DNA of 56,224 bases from Pontibacterium sinense (GTDB lineage Bacteria > Pseudomonadota > Gammaproteobacteria > Pseudomonadales > Balneatricaceae): assembly GCF_015209595.1 (NCBI RefSeq), contig NZ_JADEYS010000027.1, positions 1 to 56,224 of the forward strand, read 5' to 3'. Position numbers and translations under genes: made by a program. The notes beneath the pieces are model-generated. The model saw nothing but the letters and a program-made list of their open reading frames with translations, was not told the origin of the DNA and did no database searches. How positions within the stretch are numbered: position 1 is the stretch's first letter; each line of letters opens with the position of its first letter. This document shows, piece by piece, positions 18,342 through 27,368 of this stretch.

Positions 18342-19682
18342 ATGAGCAGTGACATCAATTTCGATCTGGGAGCCGGACAGATCGAGTTTTTAACGTATGG
18401 CATCGTACTGGCCGGTGCAGGCTTTTTGGTCCTCACTGGATTGGTCAAGGAACTGGCACCGGCTGAACGTCGACGCTGGATGCTGGGGGTGGCATTAGGC
18501 ACGGGTGTACTCGCGTTTACGTTGAAGATCGCTTTTGTTGTGCTCTTCTCGGTATTTTCTGTTCCGATGTTGGATATGCTGGCCACACCACAAAAAACGC
18601 TGGCGGGTGAAAACTCCAATTTCGCTCAGCTAAACCGTTTTCGTTCGGGCACGTTATTACCATCTCCCTATATCTGGCAGGCTCTGCCACACGAAGCGCC
18701 TACGCCAACCAACAATCCGCAAACCCCAGAGAAAATAGCCTTGGGAGAGAATTTGTTCTTTGATAAACGCCTCTCCTATGACCGAACACTGTCGTGTGCA
18801 TCCTGTCATGAACTCTCTATCAACAGGGGCGGCGCCGATGGACTGCCTGCATCCGTTGGCATTTACGATCAGCAAGGTACGCGCAACGCACCCACTGTCT
18901 TAAACAGCGCATTCCAGCGCGTATTGTTTTGGGATGGCCGTGCCGCTTCGTTGGAAGAGCAAGCACTAGGCCCGCTGGTTAATCCGATAGAGATGGGCAT
19001 GCCGTCGATTGCCAGTGTTGAAGCTCGTATACAGTCGATACCCGATTACGCCGAAAAATATTCATCGGCCTTTCCCGAAAACCCAGTGATCAACGCCGAA
19101 AACACAGCGAAAGCGATTGCGGCCTATGAACGTACACTGATCACACCTGACTCGCCGTATGACCGATTTGTGCGCGGTGATGATAGCGCCCTCACCGAGC
19201 AGCAAATCCTGGGTATGGCGCTGTTTGAAGAGACCGGCTGTCCGCTATGCCACTCAGGTCCGAATTTTAGCGAAGCCAGTGTATTCGGCGTCACCGCTGT
19301 GTACCGCTCATTTCCTACTATTTCGGGATCTGATTATGAAGAGAAGTATCAACTGACCGATGATTTAGGACTAGCGGCCAACACACCTAATGCCACCCGG
19401 GGCGTCTGGCGGGTACCGTCACTGAGAAACGTCAGCCTTACCGCTCCGTATCTCCACAACGGTTCAGTGGACTCCTTAGAAGAAGTCGTGCGTATTATGG
19501 CAACCGTGCAATTGGGCAAGACACTGAGTGAAAAGCCGGAAGATGACCAGCAGGTAAACTGGTCCACCGGAGGCAGATCATTTCAGGTCACCCGCAATCA
19601 CGCGCTGACTGATGATGAAGTCGATAACATCGTCGCGTTTCTTAAAGCCCTGAGCAGTGACCCGGCATCCTTTAACCGTTAA
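18342..19682 (+). CDS. membrane-anchored di-haem cytochrome c peroxidase/MauG-like protein
   Basis: A 446-residue protein. The N terminus has two hydrophobic helices (about 15-35 and 45-70), unlike the simple signal peptide of soluble CcpA. The rest is the two-haem peroxidase fold, with CASCH and CPLCH haem sites and the family motifs LGENLFFDKRLSYDRTLSC, NAPTVLNSAF, FWDGRA and PSLRNVSLTAPYLHNGS. It should reduce peroxide or oxidise a substrate on the periplasmic face. The ATG at 18342 follows GGTGGGG; a GTG at 18330 is in frame but lacks a site. A divergent LysR gene is adjacent. Confidence 0.9.
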   Translation: MSSDINFDLGAGQIEFLTYGIVLAGAGFLVLTGLVKELAPAERRRWMLGVALGTGVLAFTLKIAFVVLFSVFSVPMLDMLATPQKTLAGENSNFAQLNRFRSGTLLPSPYIWQALPHEAPTPTNNPQTPEKIALGENLFFDKRLSYDRTLSCASCHELSINRGGADGLPASVGIYDQQGTRNAPTVLNSAFQRVLFWDGRAASLEEQALGPLVNPIEMGMPSIASVEARIQSIPDYAEKYSSAFPENPVINAENTAKAIAAYERTLITPDSPYDRFVRGDDSALTEQQILGMALFEETGCPLCHSGPNFSEASVFGVTAVYRSFPTISGSDYEEKYQLTDDLGLAANTPNATRGVWRVPSLRNVSLTAPYLHNGSVDSLEEVVRIMATVQLGKTLSEKPEDDQQVNWSTGGRSFQVTRNHALTDDEVDNIVAFLKALSSDPASFNR

Positions 19683-19693
19683 ACCCCCATCGA

Positions 19694-19725
19694 ATATACA
19701 ACGGGTACCCTCGCCCGTTGTATAT
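19694..19725. terminator. hairpin between convergent peroxidase and SDR genes
   Basis: Twelve-base perfect arms ATATACAACGGG (19694-19705) and CCCGTTGTATAT (19714-19725) lie in the 70-base gap between two convergent stop codons. There is no U-tract, so it acts, if at all, as a bidirectional hairpin barrier. Confidence 0.6.
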
Positions 19726-19752
19726 GAAGTTCATATCCGCACGTAGCAGACC

Positions 19753-20496
19753 TCAACCCGCTGCCATGCCGCCATCAACACTCAGTGTGGACCCTGTGAC
19801 ATACGAAGATTGCTCCGAGAGCAACCAGATAACGCCTTGGGCCACTTCCTTTGGCTGACCAATGCGTCCCATGGGGATCATGGAGTCAAACGCATGCACA
19901 TCGCCATCGGTGACACGCATATAGTTCGGCGTTTCTGTCGCGCCCGGACAGATCGCATTGATCCGAATATTTTTGTCTGCCACATCAAGCGCAGCGGAGC
20001 GGGTCAGTCCCACCACTGCAAACTTACTCGCCACATAAGGGGAGAGCCCCGCTACCCCTTTCAACCCAAACGCGGAGGCATTATTCACGATGGCACCGCC
20101 ACCCGATTTAAGCATCAACTCAATTTGATATTTCATGCCGTATAGCACCGCAGCAAAGTTCAGATCCATCACCTGCTGACACTCTTCATCGCTAATCTCA
20201 TGCAACGGCAGCAAGTCACCGTGCCCACCGGCATTGTTAAATGCCAGATCCAAACGGCCGTAACACTCCTCGATAGTCGCCATCAGCGTGCGTAGCTGTT
20301 TCGGCTCTCTGACATCGGTAGGTACACATAGCGCCTGACCACCCTCAGCAGTAATTCTGGCTGCCACCTTTTCCAGCTTTTCCAGCGTTCGTCCCGCCAA
20401 AACCACAGACGCACCTTGGCGTGCGAGCTCTACCGCAACGGCTTCACCCATACCGGAACCTGCCCCGGTCACAACTGCTACTTTGTCTTTCAACAT
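19753..20496 (-). CDS. SDR-family oxidoreductase
   Basis: A 247-residue classical short-chain dehydrogenase. The cofactor site TGAGSGMGEAVA (about 11-22), NNAG, the catalytic serine region NNASAFG and YVASK (Tyr-Lys) are all present, and the end VTGSTLSVDGGMAAG is typical. The Arg in LAGRT after strand two points to NADP preference, as an inference. It lies downstream of the MFS gene on the same strand, 144 bases apart, with a divergent LysR gene beyond. The substrate is unknown; it is probably that of the neighbouring transporter. Confidence 0.92.
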   Translation of the reverse strand: MLKDKVAVVTGAGSGMGEAVAVELARQGASVVLAGRTLEKLEKVAARITAEGGQALCVPTDVREPKQLRTLMATIEECYGRLDLAFNNAGGHGDLLPLHEISDEECQQVMDLNFAAVLYGMKYQIELMLKSGGGAIVNNASAFGLKGVAGLSPYVASKFAVVGLTRSAALDVADKNIRINAICPGATETPNYMRVTDGDVHAFDSMIPMGRIGQPKEVAQGVIWLLSEQSSYVTGSTLSVDGGMAAG

Positions 20497-20640
20497 AGAC
20501 TGCCTATATGTTCATCTTATTATTAGTGAACATACACATAGCCACACCAGGCTTTGAATTTCAATTTAATTTCAATCAATACTAAAGACTAATGAAATCA
20601 ATACTCCTTCTACACCCTACGTGGCGGAACGGGCGATCTT

Positions 20641-21858
20641 TCACGTTACAGGCTGCACCACAACTTCTTGTCGCCTTCCATGCCATACCATCAAGCCAGC
20701 ACACACAATCAACATCACCGCAGCCAGCGCCAAGATCAGGTAGAGTAATGACAGAGAACCGGTGGTGTTCTGGATATAACCTGCGGTCAGATTACCGGCA
20801 CTGCCCCCCATCGCCGAAGCGACCATCCCCAGGCCACTCAACTGCATGGTTGCGATCGGTGAGTAACGCTGTGCCACCCAAGATGAAATAATGCCCCAGA
20901 CTGGAAAGTACATGACCCCGTACCCCACCCCGGCAACAAAAGCATACTGAACCGGATCGAAGCTAAAGGCGGCAAGCCCTACGGCATACCCCAACGACAT
21001 TGTCAGTACAGCAAACGCATGGCCTTTTTTCTCTGCCAGTTTTCCAATTGCGATGCCCGCTATCATTCCGCTGACACCCAGAATAGTCCAAGTGCTACCT
21101 GACAGTGCTTCACGCTGTGATAGCTCATCCAAATAGGTGTTAAGCCAGCTGGTGAAGGTAATGCAGGTGAAACCCACCAGAAAATAGATCAAGCAACTCA
21201 TACACGCACGATGTTCGGACAAGACGGCACGAATCATCTGCCGCATCGACAGCGATGCATTGTCATAACTGTCCAGATCATATGTCTGAGACGCCTGGCT
21301 TTCAGAGGACGCCGGTAATGCACGAATCATCTGCAAGGTCAGCAATACCACAACTGCACCAAAACAAGCCGTGAACACCCACGCGCTTTCCCAACCAAAC
21401 ACAGGGATCCACCACAACAAAATAAGACCATTGATACCATAGCCCCACGCAGTGCCACTACCCGATGCCGACAGGTAGGTCGCCGCTTTATCTGCTGACA
21501 CATGCTGACTGATCAACCCAACAATAGCGCCCCAGCAGATCGCAGCACTGCATGCCAGTAACGACAACACCACTATCAGCAGTATCGGCTGCACCAGCAT
21601 CGATAAACACAGCACCAACGCTGCGCTCGTAATACCCGTTGCCAGCACCATCTGTTCTGCTGAAAGATGCCGTCCCAGCACCCCAACCGACAGTGCTCCA
21701 CCGAGATAGGCCAATTGGGTTGCAATACCTACGGCCGCCAGGTGCCAGTGCGTCAGACCCAATGCGTCCCGCATAAAGGGAAAAAGCGCAGAAAATAAAA
21801 AGATACCAAACCCGTGACTCAGGACCTGATTGGCCCCCAGGATAATCGCTATTCTCAC
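20641..21858 (-). CDS. MFS transporter, YbfB/YjiJ type
   Basis: A 405-residue inner-membrane carrier with twelve predicted helices, a start typical of the YbfB/YjiJ family (NQVLSHGFGIFLFSALFPFM) and a proline-poor second half. No substrate can be assigned. It is divergent from a LysR gene (128 bases) and precedes an SDR gene on the same strand, giving a regulator-carrier-oxidoreductase unit likely used for one small-molecule substrate. The tail is short and basic. Confidence 0.87.
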   Translation of the reverse strand: MRIAIILGANQVLSHGFGIFLFSALFPFMRDALGLTHWHLAAVGIATQLAYLGGALSVGVLGRHLSAEQMVLATGITSAALVLCLSMLVQPILLIVVLSLLACSAAICWGAIVGLISQHVSADKAATYLSASGSGTAWGYGINGLILLWWIPVFGWESAWVFTACFGAVVVLLTLQMIRALPASSESQASQTYDLDSYDNASLSMRQMIRAVLSEHRACMSCLIYFLVGFTCITFTSWLNTYLDELSQREALSGSTWTILGVSGMIAGIAIGKLAEKKGHAFAVLTMSLGYAVGLAAFSFDPVQYAFVAGVGYGVMYFPVWGIISSWVAQRYSPIATMQLSGLGMVASAMGGSAGNLTAGYIQNTTGSLSLLYLILALAAVMLIVCAGLMVWHGRRQEVVVQPVT

Positions 21859-21986
21859 CGTCTATATCTCCAGAATCTCACCGTTTTCCTTGCACGGTCA
21901 GTAAAAAATCGCATTCTAGTGACTTGACCATCTTCAATATATCGATAAATATTGATCAATACTTTCAATAAAATTGAAGATAGAGA

Positions 21987-22844
21987 ATGAAAGATCTCTC
22001 CATCCCACTATTAAGAACCTTCGTTACGGTGGCACGTACACAGAACCTGACCAACGCCGCCCAGAGCCTGCACAAAGCCCCCTCCACGATTAGCATGCAG
22101 CTGAACCGACTGGAGGAGCTACTGGATGCACGATTGCTGGAGCGTGGCCAATATGGGGTTCGGTTAACCGCCGCCGGACGGCAGCTTGAAGAAGACGCAC
22201 GCCAGTTAATCAATCTGCATGATCAGATCGTGGGTAACTACCAGCACGGTACGATCAACGGGACAGTGCGATTGGGCACCCATGATCAATACGCCACCCG
22301 TGCACTCACACCCATATTGGAAGCCTTTGTACTGTCCTACCCTGAGGCCAATCTGGAAGTGTTTAGTGATCATCGCCCACAGCAGCTTAGAAAAATGCTG
22401 GATGACGGCAAGCTGGATATCGCTCTGGTCGAGATGCCACTGCGTTCTGAGGGCGGAGAGCGCCTGACACTGGATGAGCTGGTATGGGTACGCTCACAGG
22501 CCCACCAGGTTGAACAACGTTCGCCCCTGCCACTGGCGGTATTCCCTGAAGGTTGTTATCACCGGGAATGTGCACAAAGCACCCTGAACGATGCCGATAT
22601 CAATTACCGTATTGCCTTTAGTAGTCAGAGCAGGGCAGGGATTTTATCCGCGGTCAGAGCAGGGATTGGCGTGGGTGTATTGCCTCGCTCCACCGTCGAA
22701 CAGGATATGATCGTGGTCGAGTCTGGCCTCCCCCCGCTACCCAAAACCAATACCACCTTGTTTATTGCCAAACAGGTCAACGAAGCCTCTACCCGGCTGT
22801 CCAACACCATCCGCGAAGGCGCACGCAACGGATTGCTCCATTGA
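21987..22844 (+). CDS. LysR-family regulator divergent from MFS gene
   Basis: A 285-residue LysR regulator. The helix-turn-helix (LLRTFVTVARTQNLTNAAQ, LHKAPSTISMQLNRLEELLD) is followed by an effector domain with LDIALVEMPL and IGVGVLPRSTVE. It starts at an ATG preceded by AGATAGAGA. In the divergent promoter, TTCAATAAAATTGAA (just before the gene) is a dyad that could be its own site. The likely targets are the MFS and SDR genes. Confidence 0.92.
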   Translation: MKDLSIPLLRTFVTVARTQNLTNAAQSLHKAPSTISMQLNRLEELLDARLLERGQYGVRLTAAGRQLEEDARQLINLHDQIVGNYQHGTINGTVRLGTHDQYATRALTPILEAFVLSYPEANLEVFSDHRPQQLRKMLDDGKLDIALVEMPLRSEGGERLTLDELVWVRSQAHQVEQRSPLPLAVFPEGCYHRECAQSTLNDADINYRIAFSSQSRAGILSAVRAGIGVGVLPRSTVEQDMIVVESGLPPLPKTNTTLFIAKQVNEASTRLSNTIREGARNGLLH

Positions 22845-22899
22845 TATAAAACTCAGAAAACCAGTTAAACAGGAATGGGAACGGGCATAGCCGTAGTCA

Positions 22900-23856
22900 T
22901 CAGGCCGTAGAATCCTGAAAGTGCTGCTGTACATACGCTACCCGTTCATCCGGGGATAACGCATGCTCATCCAATGCGGAAACATCACTGAGGCGGTGAC
23001 TCAAACCTTGATGATTTGCAATCTGTATCGCTAACCCCGGCCGGGCATTAAGCTCTAACAACATAGGACCTTTACGCGCATCCAACACGATGTCGACCCC
23101 CAGATAACCCAGCCCGGACATCTCATAACAGTGAGCCGCCATGTACAACAGTTGCCGCCAGTCCGGAATACGGATCTCAGACAGCGGCATCTCCGTATCG
23201 GGATGATGTGTGACAGGCCGGTCAAACTGCACCGCATGGGAGGCATATCCAGTGGTAATATCAATCCCCACGCCGACAGCGCCCTGATGCAGATTCGCCT
23301 TACCATCTGAGGTGGCCGTCGATAACCGCATCATCGCCATCACCGGAAATCCCCGAAACACAATGATCCGTATATCCGGCACGCCCTCAAAACTGTAATT
23401 GATGAACTGGTCATCAAAGTGAATCAGATCCTCGATGATCGCTTTATCCGGCTGACCACCCAAAGAAAACAATCCCGCCAGAATATTGGAGGTGTGTCGC
23501 ATAATATCAGTGAGTGTCAGTGCTTGGTTATTGGGCTTAAAGTACTGCTGATCATCGTGATCATGAATGACCAGTATGCCCTTACCGCCACTACCTTTGG
23601 AGGGTTTGATACAAAACGCAGGCTGCGAATGCAGCATAGCTTTGATCGATCTAATCTCATGTTGATACCGAATCACCCCCACCAGTTTCGGCACACTCAG
23701 ACCGGCGTCAATCGCCAGCTCCTTTGTTTTGAGCTTGTCATCCACCAGTGGAAACAGGCGCCGATCATTATGCCCGGCAATATACTCAATATTGCGCTGA
23801 TTCATGCCCAGCACACCCAACTGTCGCAAACGTCTGGGTGAGATAAGCCAGCTCAT
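22900..23856 (-). CDS. alpha-L-glutamate ligase-like ATP-grasp protein
   Basis: A 318-residue ATP-grasp protein related to RimK-type glutamate ligases. CIKPSKGSGGKGILVI is the ATP-grasp glycine loop, and LGYLGVDIVLDARKGPMLLELNARPGLAIQIAN contains the metal-binding ELNARPG. Its stop-proximal partner genes are a membrane transglutaminase homologue (overlapping by four bases) and a retropepsin-like protease. This three-gene set is widespread in proteobacteria, so the ligase probably acts with them at the envelope. The acceptor substrate is not known from sequence. Confidence 0.88.
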   Translation of the reverse strand: MSWLISPRRLRQLGVLGMNQRNIEYIAGHNDRRLFPLVDDKLKTKELAIDAGLSVPKLVGVIRYQHEIRSIKAMLHSQPAFCIKPSKGSGGKGILVIHDHDDQQYFKPNNQALTLTDIMRHTSNILAGLFSLGGQPDKAIIEDLIHFDDQFINYSFEGVPDIRIIVFRGFPVMAMMRLSTATSDGKANLHQGAVGVGIDITTGYASHAVQFDRPVTHHPDTEMPLSEIRIPDWRQLLYMAAHCYEMSGLGYLGVDIVLDARKGPMLLELNARPGLAIQIANHQGLSHRLSDVSALDEHALSPDERVAYVQQHFQDSTA

Positions 23857-25373
23857 TTAGGCGGTTCCTGTGAACGGCTTGCAAACGGACTGAAACGTAC
23901 CAGCTCAATCAGGCGATAACCGGTATAACTGCCCAAAATAAGTATTAATGCCAGCAACACCAGCTGCAAACCCGGGAAGTTAAAGGTCAGATGCTGGATG
24001 TAACCGTTAGACATCACCAGATACGCCAGCAAAGCAACAAAGAGCGAACCACCGCCCTGCTTCATCACTTCCTCGCCCCCCTCTTCTTCCCACAGCAACG
24101 ACATCCTTTCGATGGTCCAGGCGATAATAATCATTGGGAAGAAGATAATGTTCAGGCCTTCAACGATCCGCAGATTGTAGGCGATCACAGAGAAGGTCGC
24201 AGTGAGCAAAATCACGACGATGATAACCGCGCTGATCCTCGCGACCAGCAACAGATTGAGCCTGGAAAGGTAGCCTCGCACCACTAATCCAGTCACAACC
24301 ACCAGTACAAATCCGGCCAGACCGGCCCCCAGAGACGTCTGCATCAGGGCCAAGGCGATAAGTACCGGCATAAAGGTACCCGATGTCCGCAATCCTACCA
24401 GCACACGAATGATCATCACCACCATGACACCGACAGGAATCAGCAATAAGCCGCGAAACATCTGTTGCTCTTCCTGCGGCAAGCTGTGCAGAGAGACCTG
24501 CATAGCACTCACATCACGGTACTTTTGCTCCAGTGCTTTTTGCACCGGCACCACTTCCCGCAACATGGAAAAGCTGACGCGGGTATTGTGCCCCCCTTCA
24601 AGATCAATCAGCGGCTGATCTTCCATCTCCCAAATCAACAGGCGCTCTGGCCGTCCCTCTTTGCCATTCGTTAGATTAAAGAACGCCACCTGGTCTTCGG
24701 CATACACCATCAGATACGGCAGGCTATCCTGATTACGTCGATTGTGCTTTAAGCGAATCGCCGTCACCTCACGGGCTGGAATTTCCGCCAACTGCATTAG
24801 TATCAGTGCAGCAGCAGCCAATGAGCGATCCTGTTTCAGCAGCTGTACCTGTTGATCATCCGAACGTAAGCCGTTAATCAGCTGAGCGGCCATCGTGATC
24901 TGATTGGCTGATTGTTTCTTTGCCTGCTCGATCAGACGACCTGCAGCCAGACTGATTGGATCGGGAAGGATTGGTGGTTCAGATATGTCTGGCGACGGAG
25001 GCCAGCTCGCTTCTTGCTTGTCATCCAGTAAAAACTGAGCGCGGTAATACAGTACCTGCTTACCAGAGGCCTGCTGAGTCGACCAACGCACCGCCGGTCG
25101 TTTTTCCTCAGTCAGATAACTCAGACCATAACCCGGAGATGCCGTCGCTTGCTCCAGCAATGTAAAGCCGGGGTGGGATTCGGGAATCGCCATCTGAGCA
25201 ACGATCGCATCCCCATCGGCAGTAAACTCCAGGCGTGCTTCAACACGCCAAACTTCGCGTGTTTCTCCCGGCAACCAAGGAATGTCCAGATTAATATGCC
25301 GATAGATAGCACTACCAAAACCCACTGCGATCAGGAGGGTTACAAGTAAATAATAGGGGATCTTATCTTGCAT
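23853..25373 (-). CDS. inactive transglutaminase fused to seven membrane segments
   Basis: A 506-residue protein. An N-terminal membrane anchor is followed by a periplasmic region resembling a transglutaminase-like domain (about 30-300) and a C-terminal block of about seven hydrophobic helices (from GLLLIPVGVMVVMIIRVL). The periplasmic domain shows no Cys-His-Asp triad: it has no cysteine in the expected region (LAAAALILMQLAEIPAREV), matching the family name. The stop overlaps the ATP-grasp start (ATGA), and the protease gene lies nine bases upstream, so the three are one operon. Role unknown; probably a membrane scaffold or sensor. Confidence 0.88.
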   Translation of the reverse strand: MQDKIPYYLLVTLLIAVGFGSAIYRHINLDIPWLPGETREVWRVEARLEFTADGDAIVAQMAIPESHPGFTLLEQATASPGYGLSYLTEEKRPAVRWSTQQASGKQVLYYRAQFLLDDKQEASWPPSPDISEPPILPDPISLAAGRLIEQAKKQSANQITMAAQLINGLRSDDQQVQLLKQDRSLAAAALILMQLAEIPAREVTAIRLKHNRRNQDSLPYLMVYAEDQVAFFNLTNGKEGRPERLLIWEMEDQPLIDLEGGHNTRVSFSMLREVVPVQKALEQKYRDVSAMQVSLHSLPQEEQQMFRGLLLIPVGVMVVMIIRVLVGLRTSGTFMPVLIALALMQTSLGAGLAGFVLVVVTGLVVRGYLSRLNLLLVARISAVIIVVILLTATFSVIAYNLRIVEGLNIIFFPMIIIAWTIERMSLLWEEEGGEEVMKQGGGSLFVALLAYLVMSNGYIQHLTFNFPGLQLVLLALILILGSYTGYRLIELVRFSPFASRSQEPPK

Positions 25374-25381
25374 GCAGCCCC

Positions 25382-26104
25382 CTAATTTCTCGCTGCTTTT
25401 TTAGGAGTGTTCTTCGAAGATTTTTTTGTTTCCTTTGGTTTTTTCCCCAGCATGTACAATCGCGCCACATCAACCACCATCAAGTCCCTTAACACGTTCC
25501 GGCCAATCAACACTTCGTACTTCAGGTGACTACGATCTGCCAAGGTAAATTCGCCAACGTAGGATATAGTCCCCAGCTTGATACCCAGCTTAACAACACG
25601 GCGGCGATCCTTATTTGTACTGGCCTGACGCACGTTGACATAACGTATCAACACCTTCGATACCTCAGTACCATCTGCCAACGTAAAGCGTACCCAGCGT
25701 TGACCGTTTCGTTCAAACTCAGAGATATTCGTGGCGTTCAATGAAGAGGTGGAGGCACCGGTATCCATACGGGCTTTTGCGATCAATTGCTTAGAGCCCA
25801 AGTCGACCATAGCCCACTCGACCGCGCCAACAACCGTTTTGTTTCGCAGTGATTTGCGTAGATCCGGACACGCCTGATCGCGCTGCACAGGACGTGTCAG
25901 CGCAGCACGGGATTTCTTAGCCTCCCGCTCTATCGCTTGGGTTGTCTTTTGTTGCTCCTCAATCAGGTCATTTACCTGAATCAGGGTCTCGCTGCATTGC
26001 TGCGCCGCTAACTGGGCAGACTGAAGGGTATCGCGCTGTAAACTCTTTGTTGCTATGCATCCTTGAAGCAAGAGTATCGCGAGCAGCATCGTTAATGCTC
26101 TCAT
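25382..26104 (-). CDS. retropepsin-like zinc/aspartic protease lipoprotein
   Basis: A 240-residue protein. The ATG at 26104 follows ACGGAG and opens a lipoprotein signal peptide (MRALTMLLAILLLQGC, lipobox LLQGC), so it is membrane-anchored. A coiled-coil-like stretch (about 30-60) precedes the domain once named ATP-dependent zinc protease. RMDTGASTSSLNA carries the DTG of retropepsins and RNVLRDLMVVD is the second conserved part. The tail is Lys-rich (KKPKETKKSSKNTPKK). An upstream in-frame start at 26140 would spoil the signal peptide. It heads the three-gene operon with the transglutaminase homologue and the ATP-grasp ligase. Confidence 0.88.
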   Translation of the reverse strand: MRALTMLLAILLLQGCIATKSLQRDTLQSAQLAAQQCSETLIQVNDLIEEQQKTTQAIEREAKKSRAALTRPVQRDQACPDLRKSLRNKTVVGAVEWAMVDLGSKQLIAKARMDTGASTSSLNATNISEFERNGQRWVRFTLADGTEVSKVLIRYVNVRQASTNKDRRRVVKLGIKLGTISYVGEFTLADRSHLKYEVLIGRNVLRDLMVVDVARLYMLGKKPKETKKSSKNTPKKAARN

Positions 26105-26129
26105 CGTAAACTCCGTTGATAGACCAAGC

Positions 26130-26176
26130 GTAAGCCCCAAGGATTGGCGTCAGATAGCGAGAGACTGCGGGCTTAC
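26130..26176 (-). repeat. inverted repeat upstream of the protease operon
   Basis: GTAAGCCC (26130-26137) and GGGCTTAC (26169-26176) pair perfectly, with CCAA/TTGG forming an inner stem. It lies just before the protease start and could be a 5' leader hairpin. No known riboswitch was recognised. Confidence 0.4.
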
Positions 26177-26323
26177 CTCGTAATGAAGCATAGCTGGCCA
26201 AAATGGATGCGTCGATTTTGAAAGACTAATCAAAAACCAACATGCGTCCGCAAGATGAGGAAAAATATAAGCGGCGCTCAACTGATCAGCATCGAGCCCT
26301 TTAATAGAAGCAACGGTTTCGTT

Positions 26324-27046
26324 TCAAACCAGGCCGAGCAACATCTGACTATAGAGCACCAAACAAAAGCCAAACACCGCCCCCAACGGCGGCGCCCAGT
26401 GTTTCTTTAAGCGGGATTGCGGCGCAATATCCTGAAACAACAGATATAAAATGCCGCCTGACGAGAACAGCATGATCAGACCAAGAATCATCTGATGATC
26501 GCCTAGCAAAAAATACCCACTCAGACCCGCCAGCGGCCCAATTAGCACCAGCCAGCGCATCACCAACATCGTTTTAAGCTGGCTTTTGTATTGCGTGCAC
26601 AGTTCTCGATAGGCATTAAATCCTTCGGGCAAATTCTGCATACCCACCAGCAGTGCCAGCAAAGGTGCCACCGGAGAACCCAATGCCATCAAACCACCCA
26701 GCGCAATCGCCTCCGGCACATAATCCAGCACCATCCCCATCATCTGGGGAGATTCACGACGACGCAGCCCCAACACCCGCTCGATCACAAAGAAGGTGAA
26801 TCCGCCCGCTAACAACACAGGAATCGACAGCAGCGAGCCACCCATACTTTCGACCCCTTCCGGCACCAATACAAACGCCACCGCCCCCAACAAAATACCG
26901 CCGCCCAATGCAATCGAGAAATGTCGAAACTCCCGATCTAACCAACGAGGAAGAATACGTTCAAAGCTCGCCAGATAGCCCCCCAGAGGGATGCAGGCAC
27001 CCGCCAAAGTAGTCAGCAGTAAAATCGTTAAAACATCGAGGATCAT
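26324..27046 (-). CDS. ZIP-family metal transporter
   Basis: A protein of about 240 residues with eight predicted membrane helices. The metal-path residues sit in DYVPEAIALGG and GMQNLPEGFNAYRE, the equivalents of the ZIP helix 4 and 5 motifs (here E and N-L-P-E-G rather than the classical HxxxE). ZIP carriers import Zn2+ or other divalent metals. I prefer the ATG at 27046; a TTG at 27070 is an alternative. Histidine is scarce in the usual motif, so metal choice or even transport activity is uncertain. It lies upstream of the retropepsin operon on the same strand, 219 bases apart. Confidence 0.75.
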   Translation of the reverse strand: MILDVLTILLLTTLAGACIPLGGYLASFERILPRWLDREFRHFSIALGGGILLGAVAFVLVPEGVESMGGSLLSIPVLLAGGFTFFVIERVLGLRRRESPQMMGMVLDYVPEAIALGGLMALGSPVAPLLALLVGMQNLPEGFNAYRELCTQYKSQLKTMLVMRWLVLIGPLAGLSGYFLLGDHQMILGLIMLFSSGGILYLLFQDIAPQSRLKKHWAPPLGAVFGFCLVLYSQMLLGLV

Positions 27047-27368
27047 GTGAACTGTTACCCGGTAGATCAATGCAATAAGAATTGCTTAGGTTAAAACGAA
27101 CCCAGATAGATTGGTATAGATGGAAGGAATTGAGAAGTCGTCAGAAAGGAAACGAAAAAAGGTGGAGACCCAGGCTCCACCAAGCGCGGTAACGCAAAGA
27201 ATAACCACGGACAGAAGACGTTCACCGAAGGGGTGGTGAGATATCTTAGTACGAATGTAACAGGAGGGAATTAAAGGCCCTGCGCGCCGGGCCAAATATG
27301 CTGCTGGACGCCCCGAATTGACTGATCAGCAAGCATATCAAGCACCGGTCGCAGGATACTCCCCTGCT
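27047..27368. other. 322-bp gap holding the 3' UTR and terminator of porin copy 2
   Basis: No gene seen. The right part is the 3' untranslated region of the second porin (stop at 27369), ending at the terminator at 27155-27181. The block at 27203-27222 matches 5565-5584 after porin copy 1 with one difference. Between the block and the porin stop the two copies have diverged. Confidence 0.5.
27155..27181 (-). terminator. intrinsic terminator of porin copy 2
   Basis: GGTGGAG (27161-27167) pairs with CTCCACC (27175-27181). On the minus strand the stem is followed by six T residues. It lies 187 bases after the porin stop, at almost the same distance as in copy 1. Confidence 0.82.
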
